Source: Bacteroidales bacterium
Lineage (GTDB): Bacteria > Bacteroidota > Bacteroidia > Bacteroidales > UBA10428
Direction: 5' to 3'
Assembly: GCA_016929525.1 (NCBI GenBank)
Contig: JAFGIP010000009.1
Span: 31,886 to 95,885 of the forward strand
Length of the DNA stretch: 64,000 nt
The stretch's first letter is position 1. Every line of letters begins with the position of its first letter. The position numbers were made by a program, and so were the translations under genes. This document shows positions 1-6,434 of the stretch, in pieces. The notes beneath the pieces are model-generated. The model saw only the letters and a program-made list of their open reading frames with translations. It did no database searches and was not told the origin of the DNA.

Positions 1-318
1 TATGAGGTGGAACTAATGGCTCAGGATGGTGATGAAAATGCGAGGAAAGTTCAGGATGCAATGTCATATCAGATAGGGAAAGAGATTGGTTCTCTGGCTG
101 CTGTTCTTAGAGGTGAAGTCGATGCTATTATACTAACAGGAGGAATATCGCACAATCCAATGGTAGTTGAATATATAAAATCGATGGTGTCTTTTATTGC
201 CCCTGTTGTGATATATCCGGGCGAAGATGAAATGCATGCATTGGTTTGGAATGGTTTACTGGTACTGCGAGGCGCCCTGGAACCAAAGGAATATGATGAA
301 ACCAATATGGTTAAATAA
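1..318 (+). CDS. buk: Butyrate kinase, C-terminal part (5' end outside window)
   Basis: This is the last ~105 codons of an acetate/butyrate kinase family protein. The reading frame is open to the left edge, so the GTG at base 7 reported by the ORF track is internal. The fragment contains the glycine-rich ILTGGISHN segment and a GEDEMHAL segment, both typical of the C-terminal ASKHA-fold domain of butyrate kinases. The enzyme interconverts butyryl-phosphate and ADP with butyrate and ATP, the last step of one fermentative butyrate route. It could instead be branched-chain fatty-acid kinase of the same family. A phosphotransbutyrylase gene would be expected just upstream, outside the window. Confidence 0.85.
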   Translation, partial: YEVELMAQDGDENARKVQDAMSYQIGKEIGSLAAVLRGEVDAIILTGGISHNPMVVEYIKSMVSFIAPVVIYPGEDEMHALVWNGLLVLRGALEPKEYDETNMVK

Positions 319-339
319 TTACTATAATAATTATTAGCA

Positions 340-1041
340 TTAGGGAGTAGAAACAGAAACAGGTAAAATCTTCCCTCTGAAGAATTTATGTCCGTTAACC
401 GCAAAATTATAAACAAATTCAGCCATCTCGTCAGCAGACAGAGGTGCTTTATAACCAGGAAAAGCTTCATTAAGCATTTCTGTCTGAACAGCACCCAGAG
501 CCAGACAGTTTACATAAACATCAGTGTCTGCATATTCATGGGCCATGCATTCTGTGAAAGAGGCTATTGCTGCCTTTGTTGCACTGTAAATACTTAATCC
601 CGGAAATTTAACACTCCCCTGATATCCTCCCATACTTCCTATATTTACTACGTGCGTAATGCCCTTTGTACCTAATCTATCAGACAGATTTTTTAAAAGT
701 ATGACTGGTGCAATAAAATTAACACTTGTCATATCTACTATTTCATCCACAATTAATTCGCTAAATTTCTTATTAATGAGCAATCCGGCATTGTTAATAA
801 TAATATCCAAATGAGGAACATCAATATCCAGGTCTGAATTTTCAACAATCAATCTGGTAAAGTCATAAGGGATAATATTAATTTTTGCCTTTGAGTTTAT
901 TGCGACACAATCTTTGGCAAGCTTTTTTAATAATTTTTCCGATCGTGATAATAAAAATTGTTTGCAGCTATCCTGCCTTGCAAATTTAAGTGCAAGTTCC
1001 CTTCCTAATCCTTTGCTTGCTCCCGTTATTAAAATGTTCAT
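340..1041 (-). CDS. Short-chain dehydrogenase/reductase (SDR family)
   Basis: This 233-aa classical SDR is a Rossmann-fold NAD(P)-dependent oxidoreductase. The cofactor motif TGASKGLG is at residues 6-13 and NNAG at 83-86. The catalytic Ser lies in NIGS (136), with Tyr152 and Lys156 in YSATK. Length is normal and the family signature is complete, so it should be active, but the substrate cannot be told from sequence. It is convergent with the butyrate kinase gene with only ~20 bases between them, and its start lies about 55 bases from the divergent gene at 1098. Nothing links it specifically to either neighbour. Confidence 0.88.
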   Translation of the reverse strand: MNILITGASKGLGRELALKFARQDSCKQFLLSRSEKLLKKLAKDCVAINSKAKINIIPYDFTRLIVENSDLDIDVPHLDIIINNAGLLINKKFSELIVDEIVDMTSVNFIAPVILLKNLSDRLGTKGITHVVNIGSMGGYQGSVKFPGLSIYSATKAAIASFTECMAHEYADTDVYVNCLALGAVQTEMLNEAFPGYKAPLSADEMAEFVYNFAVNGHKFFRGKILPVSVSTP

Positions 1042-1097
1042 TTGATACAGAATTGATCTTATATTTGTAAAACTATTGCTATTTATTTAAATATTCC

Positions 1098-1694
1098 ATG
1101 AAGAACTATAAATATATATTGTTTCTCGTTTTGTGTGCTATAACAACTAACTTATTGGCACAATATGATTACCCTGGTGAAGAAAAAGAATATAAGAAAA
1201 GAGAAAGGGGAAAGTATTATAATTCAAATTTTGTATTTGGAGGAAATTTAGGCTTATCTTTCGGGACTATCACTTATGTGGAATTATCTCCATTTGTTGG
1301 CTATTATATAATCCCACGATTATTGGTTGGTCTGGGACCAAGGTACACATATTATAAAAATGGAGGTCTTGTAACTAACAGATATGGAGGTATGGTTTTC
1401 ACTCAGTTCACAGTTTTTAAAAATCTTAAGGAAAGCATTGGAATTAATCTAGGTGATATTTTTATTTATACTGAAAATGAGACTCTAAGCCTTGAACCAA
1501 TTTATGTAGACAGGGTAGCAAATATAGCTTGGAAAGGAGAAAGAAAATGGTATAATACTACACTCGTTGGAGGAGGAATGCGTATTCCTTTAGGTGAAAG
1601 GGGCGGAATCTCAATATTTGTTTTATTCGATGTTATTCAAAATCCGGAACATCATTACGAAAATCCAGTTATACGACTTTGGTTCGATTTTTAA
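1098..1694 (+). CDS. Secreted hypothetical protein, probable small outer-membrane beta-barrel
   Basis: The 198-aa product starts with a Lys-containing N-terminus and a hydrophobic stretch ending in LLAQ, a convincing Sec signal peptide of about 21 residues. The mature part begins with a charged segment (EEKEYKKRERGK). It continues with alternating aromatic and polar strands (GGNLGLSFGTITYVELSPFV, GYYIIPRLLVGLGPRYTYY) and ends in an aromatic residue (IRLWFDF), as expected for an outer-membrane barrel of 8 or so strands. No enzymatic motif is visible. A hairpin overlapping the stop codon separates it from the convergent gene. The protein family is not recognised. Confidence 0.7.
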   Translation: MKNYKYILFLVLCAITTNLLAQYDYPGEEKEYKKRERGKYYNSNFVFGGNLGLSFGTITYVELSPFVGYYIIPRLLVGLGPRYTYYKNGGLVTNRYGGMVFTQFTVFKNLKESIGINLGDIFIYTENETLSLEPIYVDRVANIAWKGERKWYNTTLVGGGMRIPLGERGGISIFVLFDVIQNPEHHYENPVIRLWFDF

Positions 1695-1696
1695 AA

Positions 1697-1720
1697 AAGC
1701 TGTCCTGATTAAGACAGCTT
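1697..1720 (-). terminator. Rho-independent terminator between convergent genes
   Basis: A perfect 8-bp inverted repeat, AAGCTGTC / GACAGCTT, has an 8-base loop. Read on the minus strand the stem runs into a tract of six T (the A-run at 1693-1698). It is therefore well placed to end transcription of the DUF6588-type gene at 1740-2819. On the plus strand it has no T-tract, so it is probably one-directional. Confidence 0.75.
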
Positions 1721-1739
1721 CCATAATACAATTTCATTT

Positions 1740-2819
1740 TTATCTGAAACTAACACCAACGCCGGCAGTAAAAGCGTTAAAGTTAGCCCTTGTGTAATCC
1801 CCATGTAATGTAAACACACCAAATTTCAGACGCATACCAATATTAAATCTTGGTTTCACTATCCCTCCATCCTGGTTCTTAACTTCCATACTAATCGGAT
1901 CGGGATCAGTTGTTTCAACTATCGGATCGGTACCTGATACCCCAAGCATCGGATATACTCCCTGCATTTTTAAAGTTGTTTTAGTTTGAGCAATACCAAC
2001 ACCTCCATAAAAAGTAATAATCGGTAAATCTGCTGAAACCAGCAGGTTCCCTGTAAAGCTGGCAGACTGAACAAACATGTTCTGGCCATTCCATGTTTCA
2101 TCAGGAAGTGTATTATAGTCACTTAATCCAATGTGAGATGGATTAACAGAAATACCAAGATTTGAAGTTATCCGGGTATATCCACCCATTAAAGATATGT
2201 TTAATACAGGAAGTTCTTTAAGGCCCGGAATCCATTGCGAAATGCTATGTTTTAAACCTACTCCCCACATAAAAATATCATTGTCATCTTTAATTTTTAT
2301 CTTCGGGAATAAACGTCCCATAATTTCTGTCTCCTTATATATTCCAATGCCTGCCTGAATCATGGGTGTTGGTACTCCAATAAGACCTACTCCCTGAGGC
2401 ATTTCAAATGCTTCCCCATTGTAATAAGGGTGATTATAATTCATTTGAGGACCCGGCTCTCCCTTCCCTGCGATTGTGGGAGACTCCGGGTCTGTTCCGT
2501 CAGCTCTGACCAAGGTAGTAAGTTCAAGTTCATCTACATTGAATGATTTAAACTCGTTTGGTATAGATGCATAAGTTGCAGAAATTGTAATATCGAAACC
2601 TCCCGGTTTATGCGCTTTGGCAGTATTATACCAACCACCGGTCAATGAAGCTCCAAAAGCATTCAACATTGGCGATACATATGCTTCTAACATTTTTTCG
2701 GCATCTTCCGGACCAGCAGCCATAAATGTACCCAGATCGCTTATCTGTGCAATAGTTTGAATATAAATACCAATATTTAAAATAATGGTAAAAATTAGTA
2801 GTCTTTTCAGATGTTTCAT
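1740..2819 (-). CDS. DUF6588-type outer-membrane protein
   Basis: The start at 2819 (MKHLKRLLIF...) gives a proper signal peptide with cleavage near IAQ. The upstream start in the ORF track adds seven unlikely residues. The mature ~340 residues begin with a segment, FMAAGPEDAEKMLEAYVSPM, that I associate with the DUF6588 family of Bacteroidota. It then has many amphipathic beta-strands with glycine and aromatic residues and ends in a strand with terminal Phe-Arg (AGVGVSFR), consistent with an outer-membrane barrel. Function is unknown. It is a single-gene unit ending at the terminator at 1697-1720. Confidence 0.7.
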   Translation of the reverse strand: MKHLKRLLIFTIILNIGIYIQTIAQISDLGTFMAAGPEDAEKMLEAYVSPMLNAFGASLTGGWYNTAKAHKPGGFDITISATYASIPNEFKSFNVDELELTTLVRADGTDPESPTIAGKGEPGPQMNYNHPYYNGEAFEMPQGVGLIGVPTPMIQAGIGIYKETEIMGRLFPKIKIKDDNDIFMWGVGLKHSISQWIPGLKELPVLNISLMGGYTRITSNLGISVNPSHIGLSDYNTLPDETWNGQNMFVQSASFTGNLLVSADLPIITFYGGVGIAQTKTTLKMQGVYPMLGVSGTDPIVETTDPDPISMEVKNQDGGIVKPRFNIGMRLKFGVFTLHGDYTRANFNAFTAGVGVSFR

Positions 2820-2962
2820 TTTATAGATATTTAGTTCCAAGTAAATTACAATATTTTAATATTACGATATCTTGCTTAATAGGTTTTCTTTTAACAGGTA
2901 ACTTTTGAAATATATAGACTTTTTGAATACTTTTTATTGAATTATAAAAACCAATAGAACTT

Positions 2963-2992
2963 TTTGTAGGTTAAAAAAACGTACTATATTTG
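2963..2992 (+). promoter_or_regulatory. Bacteroidota-type promoter for tRNA-Lys
   Basis: A TTTG at 2963-2966 (-33 element) and TATATTTG at 2985-2992 (-7 element, consensus TAnnTTTG) are separated by 18 bases. This matches the primary sigma-factor promoter known from Bacteroidota. Transcription would start near 2999, about 19 bases before the tRNA. Confidence 0.75.
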
Positions 2993-3017
2993 CCACTCGT
3001 TTTTTCAAGGCAAATCT

Positions 3018-3090
3018 GATTCTGTAGCTCAGCAGGTAGAGCACCTCCCTTTTAAGGAGGGGGTCCTGGGTTCGAGCCCCAGCAGAATCA
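3018..3090 (+). tRNA. tRNA-Lys (anticodon TTT)
   Basis: The full cloverleaf can be folded by eye. The acceptor stem is GATTCTG / CAGAATC (7 perfect pairs), with D-arm GCTC/GAGC and anticodon stem CCTCC/GGAGG. The loop CTTTTAA carries anticodon TTT at 3051-3053. The T-arm is CTGGG/CCCAG with loop TTCGAGC, and the discriminator is A at 3090. CCA is not encoded directly after it. Confidence 0.97.
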
Positions 3091-3097
3091 CACCATG

Positions 3098-3130
3098 GAC
3101 CGGAACTAGTTATTTTTCGGTCTTTTCTTT
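3098..3130 (+). terminator. Rho-independent terminator after tRNA-Lys
   Basis: GACCGGAA pairs with TTTCGGTC (one G-U pair) around a 9-base loop and is followed directly by TTTTCTTTTT. It starts 8 bases after the tRNA and would close this monocistronic tRNA unit. Confidence 0.75.
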
Positions 3131-3213
3131 TTAATTATACTTATACTTTCTATATTATTTTAAGTTATATTTCTTACAGAAATGTTTAATACCAGTTTAT
3201 AACTACAAAATAA

Positions 3214-3227
3214 ATGATATAAATCAT
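3214..3227. promoter_or_regulatory. Putative Crp/Fnr-type operator, site 1
   Basis: ATGAT-ATAA-ATCAT is a perfect inverted repeat with 4-base spacing, the geometry of Crp/Fnr-family sites (FNR consensus TTGAT-N4-ATCAA). Its centre is about 99 bases upstream of the ATG at 3320. It shares ATGAkATAAATCATCA with site 2 at 5232-5249. A possible promoter (TTG at 3261, TAGTTTAG at 3285) lies between it and the gene. Confidence 0.5.
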
Positions 3228-3319
3228 CAGTAATAAGAAATCCATATCACCACTATATTCTTGACTAAAAGGGGATGTTTGTATTAGTTTAGTCCCTGAA
3301 AACTTAATCTCATTCATTT

Positions 3320-3538
3320 ATGGAAGCATTAGTACAAACTCCTGTCCTGAAACTTGAAAAAGATATGTGCTTTTCAAGCGACGAACTGCAAAACCTCGGT
3401 ATATTCCCTACAAATCTGCAGTGTTTCACTTATTATCATTATGTACTATATCAAAAGGGTAATAAGCGAATTATTCTTAAACCTTTACCCCATAATCTTT
3501 ATAAAGTAATTCGCACGTACGATTTTATGCCAGCCTAA
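3320..3538 (+). CDS. Small hypothetical protein (72 aa)
   Basis: This 72-residue protein has no signal peptide or membrane segment. It contains paired aromatic residues (CFTYYHYVLYQKG) and a conserved-looking KRIILKPLPHNLYKVI stretch. I recognise no domain. It appears to be a true gene because it has its own operator-like palindrome upstream and a clean rho-independent terminator 23 bases after the stop, so it forms a monocistronic unit at the edge of the signalling island. If the Crp/Fnr prediction is right it would be regulated together with the chemotaxis-like genes. Confidence 0.55.
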   Translation: MEALVQTPVLKLEKDMCFSSDELQNLGIFPTNLQCFTYYHYVLYQKGNKRIILKPLPHNLYKVIRTYDFMPA

Positions 3539-3560
3539 AAAGCTTTCATTTATAAAAGAA

Positions 3561-3592
3561 AATAATCCAAATTACTTGGGTTATTTTTTTTT
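3561..3592 (+). terminator. Rho-independent terminator
   Basis: AATAATCC pairs with GGGTTATT (one G-U) around a 9-base loop and continues into a run of T. It ends the 72-aa gene. It also shows that the TTG start proposed at 3576 for the next ORF lies inside a terminator hairpin, so the ATG at 3603 is the better start. Confidence 0.75.
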
Positions 3593-3602
3593 ATATTCAT
3601 GT

Positions 3603-4067
3603 ATGAAAAAATACCAAAGTAAAACAGACAAATACAAAAGACTTTATAATCAGCTATCCTTACTTTTAGACAAAAGTCCGTCAGTTCAGGCACAAATGGC
3701 AACTGTTAATGCAATTCTGTATTATAAAATTGATTATATATTTTGGATCGGATTTTATATTATAAATAATAAAATCTTAACTGTTGGTCCGTATCAGGGC
3801 CCCCTTGCCTGTCAGATTTTAGACTATCCGAGTGGTGCTTGCTGGTATAGTATATTGAATAAAAAAATAGTAAATATACCAGATGTAAGTAAATTTCCAG
3901 GTCATATACCCTGCGATTCAAGATCGAAATCGGAACTCGTTATTCCATTGCTTGATAATAGTAATAATATATATGCAGTATTGGATATTGACAGTGATAA
4001 ATTAAATGCATTTGATATTGTCGATGAAAAAGGAATATCAGAAATTGTTAAATTAATTAGAAGTTAA
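3603..4067 (+). CDS. msrC: Free methionine-(R)-sulfoxide reductase (GAF domain)
   Basis: This 154-aa single GAF-domain protein reduces free methionine-R-sulfoxide in the cytoplasm using a cysteine relay. The family block is clear: GPYQGPLAC, then a PSGAC segment, then PDVSKFPGHIPCDSRSKSE. It places Cys70, Cys80 and Cys104 where the E. coli enzyme has Cys84, Cys94 and Cys118. The ATG at 3603 was chosen because the ORF-track TTG lies inside the preceding terminator. It is convergent with the response regulator gene at 4071 with only three bases between stops. A role in oxidative repair is established for the family and is not specific to this locus. Confidence 0.85.
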   Translation: MKKYQSKTDKYKRLYNQLSLLLDKSPSVQAQMATVNAILYYKIDYIFWIGFYIINNKILTVGPYQGPLACQILDYPSGACWYSILNKKIVNIPDVSKFPGHIPCDSRSKSELVIPLLDNSNNIYAVLDIDSDKLNAFDIVDEKGISEIVKLIRS

Positions 4068-4070
4068 AGC

Positions 4071-4460
4071 CTATTCTGTTTGAACTTTGGAAATAAAACT
4101 ATCAAGCAACTCTGTTATCTTTTTAACTGAATAAGGTTTTGTAAGTAACTGACTAAAGCCAACATCTTTATAATCATTAAAAAAAATCTTCGGGTTATGG
4201 GCTGTAAGTGCAACTACTGGAATATCGCATTTAGGTCTATTTAATTTTTCACGAATATGTCTTGTAGCTTCCAGTCCATTCATAACAGGCATTTCTATAT
4301 CCATTAAAACAATATCAACATCATTTTTTAAAAGTGCCTCAACTGCTTCCTTCCCATTTTCAACAGTAATAAATTCGTGTCCTAAGTCTTCAATTATCTC
4401 AGATAAAAGTAACCGGTTTGTGAAAATATCATCTGCTATTACTACAGTAAGTTTTGACAT
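4071..4460 (-). CDS. Single-domain response regulator
   Basis: The 129-aa protein is a lone receiver domain. It has the acidic pair in VVIADDIFTN, the phospho-acceptor Asp in VLMDIEMPVMNG, a Thr in ALTAH and the Lys in LTKPYS, so all five receiver positions are intact. It has no output domain. The gene follows the Crp/Fnr gene by 18 bases on the same strand and is probably co-transcribed with it. The sequence resembles the receivers found in hybrid kinases (the D-M-E-M-P-V-M-N-G type), which suggests it takes phosphate from a hybrid or His-containing partner. Confidence 0.9.
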   Translation of the reverse strand: MSKLTVVIADDIFTNRLLLSEIIEDLGHEFITVENGKEAVEALLKNDVDIVLMDIEMPVMNGLEATRHIREKLNRPKCDIPVVALTAHNPKIFFNDYKDVGFSQLLTKPYSVKKITELLDSFISKVQTE

Positions 4461-4478
4461 ATAAACTCTATTTAAGTA

Positions 4479-5162
4479 TTACCCTAAGTCACTAAGCGTT
4501 TTAACAATCTTCATACTGTTGATTTTCACCATCGAACCCTCAAGATCAATTATTTTATCATGTTTAAATTCTGCCAGAGTTCTTATAAAACTTTCTTTAG
4601 TAGTACCTGCTAGTTCAGCCAACTCTCTTCGTGTAAAAGGAAATTCAAAGCTTTCGCTCCCATATATCGTTTCTGCGAAATATAGTATCACATCGGCAAT
4701 TCTTCCAGGGAGTTGCTTATGCGACTGACTCATTAGTCTTTCAAATATAAAGAGCCCGTCATTAGCAATTTTACCAATAATCTTGGAAGAGAACGCCCCA
4801 TTCGATTTCAGAATGCTATTAAAAACGTTGATATCAACAAAGCATATCTCCGAAGGTTGTATGGCAGAAACCGAATATTGATGAGTATCACCGCCGTAAA
4901 TCGATAATAATCCTAAGAAATCCTCCGGTAAAGCTACTTTCAGAATAATATATTTACCATTGCGGCCTTCTTTAAAGATTTTAACCAGCCCTGATTTGAT
5001 ATACATTATATGCGAAGTCCTTGTATTTTGTCTGAAAATAATCTCTTTCTTATTGAAATTAACGACATTACTGTTATCGATAACATCCTGAAGCTCATTC
5101 TCTTCTAATAAATTCCCGAAAGGAATAACAGAATTTTGTTCAATCATTGGCGAGTCATCCAT
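4479..5162 (-). CDS. Crp/Fnr-family transcriptional regulator
   Basis: The 227-aa protein has an N-terminal cyclic-nucleotide-binding-like beta-roll (about residues 20-140). A long dimerisation helix follows, then a winged-helix HTH at about 165-215. The recognition helix region TTKESFIRTL has Glu190 and Arg194, aligning with the DNA-contacting Glu181 and Arg185 of E. coli CRP, which fits recognition of TGA/TCA half-sites. There is only one cysteine, so it cannot hold an FNR-type iron-sulfur cluster, and a cAMP-binding RxS motif is not evident. The effector is unknown. A matching palindrome lies about 70-87 bases upstream of its start, suggesting autoregulation. Confidence 0.9.
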   Translation of the reverse strand: MDDSPMIEQNSVIPFGNLLEENELQDVIDNSNVVNFNKKEIIFRQNTRTSHIMYIKSGLVKIFKEGRNGKYIILKVALPEDFLGLLSIYGGDTHQYSVSAIQPSEICFVDINVFNSILKSNGAFSSKIIGKIANDGLFIFERLMSQSHKQLPGRIADVILYFAETIYGSESFEFPFTRRELAELAGTTKESFIRTLAEFKHDKIIDLEGSMVKINSMKIVKTLSDLG

Positions 5163-5231
5163 GAAAAATTTTTTTCTGTGTATTATAAATATAATAATAA
5201 AAGTTCATGATTTGAAAAGATTTCAAAAAAA

Positions 5232-5249
5232 TGATGAGATAAATCATCA
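5232..5249. promoter_or_regulatory. Putative Crp/Fnr-type operator, site 2 (divergent promoter region)
   Basis: TGATGA-GATAAA-TCATCA is a perfect 6-bp inverted repeat, and within it ATGAG-ATAA-ATCAT differs from site 1 by one base. It lies in the 222-base region between the divergent Crp/Fnr gene (start 5162) and the receiver gene (start 5385), so it could control both. Confidence 0.55.
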
Positions 5250-5384
5250 AATTTATTTTCCATTCAGAATTTACTTTTTAAAATGTTCTATTTGCCTTAT
5301 ATTTAAGTATAGAATAACCAAATTATTATATTGCCAATATTGCATATTCAGTTATTTTTATTAGCTTTAGATAAAACTATAGAA

Positions 5385-5780
5385 ATGGATGAAAACAGAG
5401 ACTACAAAATTTTAGTTGTTGATGATTCTACAACTAATGTTGTATTACTCGAAGCGATACTGGATGAGAAGGGATATCAGATTGAAACGGCTTTAAATGC
5501 AAAAGAAGCTTACGCTATAATGGAAAGAGAATCACCCGACCTTATTCTGTTAGATTTGTTAATGCCTAAAATTAGTGGATTTGATTTTCTGGAAGAAATA
5601 AGAAAAAATGAAAAAACAAAAAAAACCCCGGTAATAGTAGTTTCAGCACTTACAGATGAGGAAAATGTCGACAGGATAATGAACATGGGCGCAATCGATT
5701 TTGTGAAGAAACCCATTGATTTGCAATACCTGGTAGAAAGAGTTGAACTTGTCCTGCATAAAGCATACGATGCGCAATAA
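5385..5780 (+). CDS. Single-domain response regulator
   Basis: A 131-aa receiver domain starts at ATG 5385 (MDENRDYKILVVDD). The 18 extra N-terminal residues in the ORF track are not receiver sequence. The acidic pair (VVDDSTTN), phospho-Asp (LILLDLLMPKISG), Ser (VSAL) and Lys (VKKPID) are all present. No output domain follows. It is divergent from the Crp/Fnr gene across operator site 2 and stands before a second receiver gene about 110 bases downstream. The partner kinase is not obvious; the kinase-like proteins later in the island are candidates. Confidence 0.9.
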   Translation: MDENRDYKILVVDDSTTNVVLLEAILDEKGYQIETALNAKEAYAIMERESPDLILLDLLMPKISGFDFLEEIRKNEKTKKTPVIVVSALTDEENVDRIMNMGAIDFVKKPIDLQYLVERVELVLHKAYDAQ

Positions 5781-5889
5781 ATTTATTCTTAACTCCTTTT
5801 ATAGTCTTTTCATCACTATTTCCTGATTATTGGTAAACATATAACAACCTTATATATTATTCAAACGTTAGTGTAATTAAAGCGCAGAC

Positions 5890-6291
5890 ATGAAAAGATT
5901 ATTATTGGTTGAGGATAATCGGCTGGAAAGAAAAATGCTTTTACATCTGCTTAAGGAAAATTTATATTCTTTTGCCAATATAGATGTAACCAATGATGGA
6001 ATAAGCGCTATTGAATATTTATCCCGTTCACATTACGATCTCATCATAACGGATCTGATCATGCCAAAAGTTGATGGCATCGAGTTAATCAGAAATGTCA
6101 AGAAAAAATATCCCGCTAGTAAAATAATTGCCATTTCAGGCAGTAAACCTTATTATTTACTCATGGCAAAAAAGTTAGGTATCGAAGCTGTATTTACCAA
6201 ACCTATTGATCAAGATCGATTTCTAAAAAAAATCTTCGAACTGTTCAATATTAATTCAAAAAGTAAAATTATAAGCGTTAAACAAATATAA
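5890..6291 (+). CDS. Single-domain response regulator
   Basis: This 133-aa receiver carries LLLVEDNR at the acidic site, the phospho-Asp in IITDLIMPKVDG, Ser in AISGS and Lys in FTKPID. The LMAKKLG helix before the Lys is the usual position for partner contact. The last ~15 residues (INSKSKIISVKQI) form a short tail rather than a domain. It is the third stand-alone receiver within 2.2 kb and precedes the 561-aa coiled-coil gene by about 140 bases, with operator site 3 in between. Confidence 0.9.
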   Translation: MKRLLLVEDNRLERKMLLHLLKENLYSFANIDVTNDGISAIEYLSRSHYDLIITDLIMPKVDGIELIRNVKKKYPASKIIAISGSKPYYLLMAKKLGIEAVFTKPIDQDRFLKKIFELFNINSKSKIISVKQI

Positions 6292-6309
6292 TTCTGCACT
6301 GGTTTTAAT

Positions 6310-6323
6310 ATGACATATATCAT
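6310..6323. promoter_or_regulatory. Putative Crp/Fnr-type operator, site 3
   Basis: ATGAC-ATAT-ATCAT keeps the 4-base spacing and the ATCAT half-site of sites 1 and 2, with one mismatch in the left half. Its centre is about 118 bases upstream of the GTG at 6435, at the head of the chemotaxis-like gene run. Confidence 0.4.
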
Positions 6324-6434
6324 CTGAATCCGGTAATAACAATCAGTTTTAATTTTTCTTTTAATGCCAGCTATCTAATAATTTTATTAAGCCCAGAATA
6401 TTATTAAATGGTCTTAATTAAATAGCTGCATCCA

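Noticed and set aside
1041-1067. TTTG and TATATTTG before the gene at 1098 as a promoter
   Set aside because: The -7 element is perfect but the spacing to the TTTG is only ~16 bases, short of the usual 17-21; I could not find a better -33 element, so I did not list it.
5161-5364. 67-aa plus-strand ORF between the Crp/Fnr gene and the receiver gene
   Set aside because: It spans the divergent promoter and operator site 2, has a very biased Ile/Phe/Tyr/Lys composition, and its start overlaps the start codon region of the Crp/Fnr gene. It looks like an AT-rich chance ORF.
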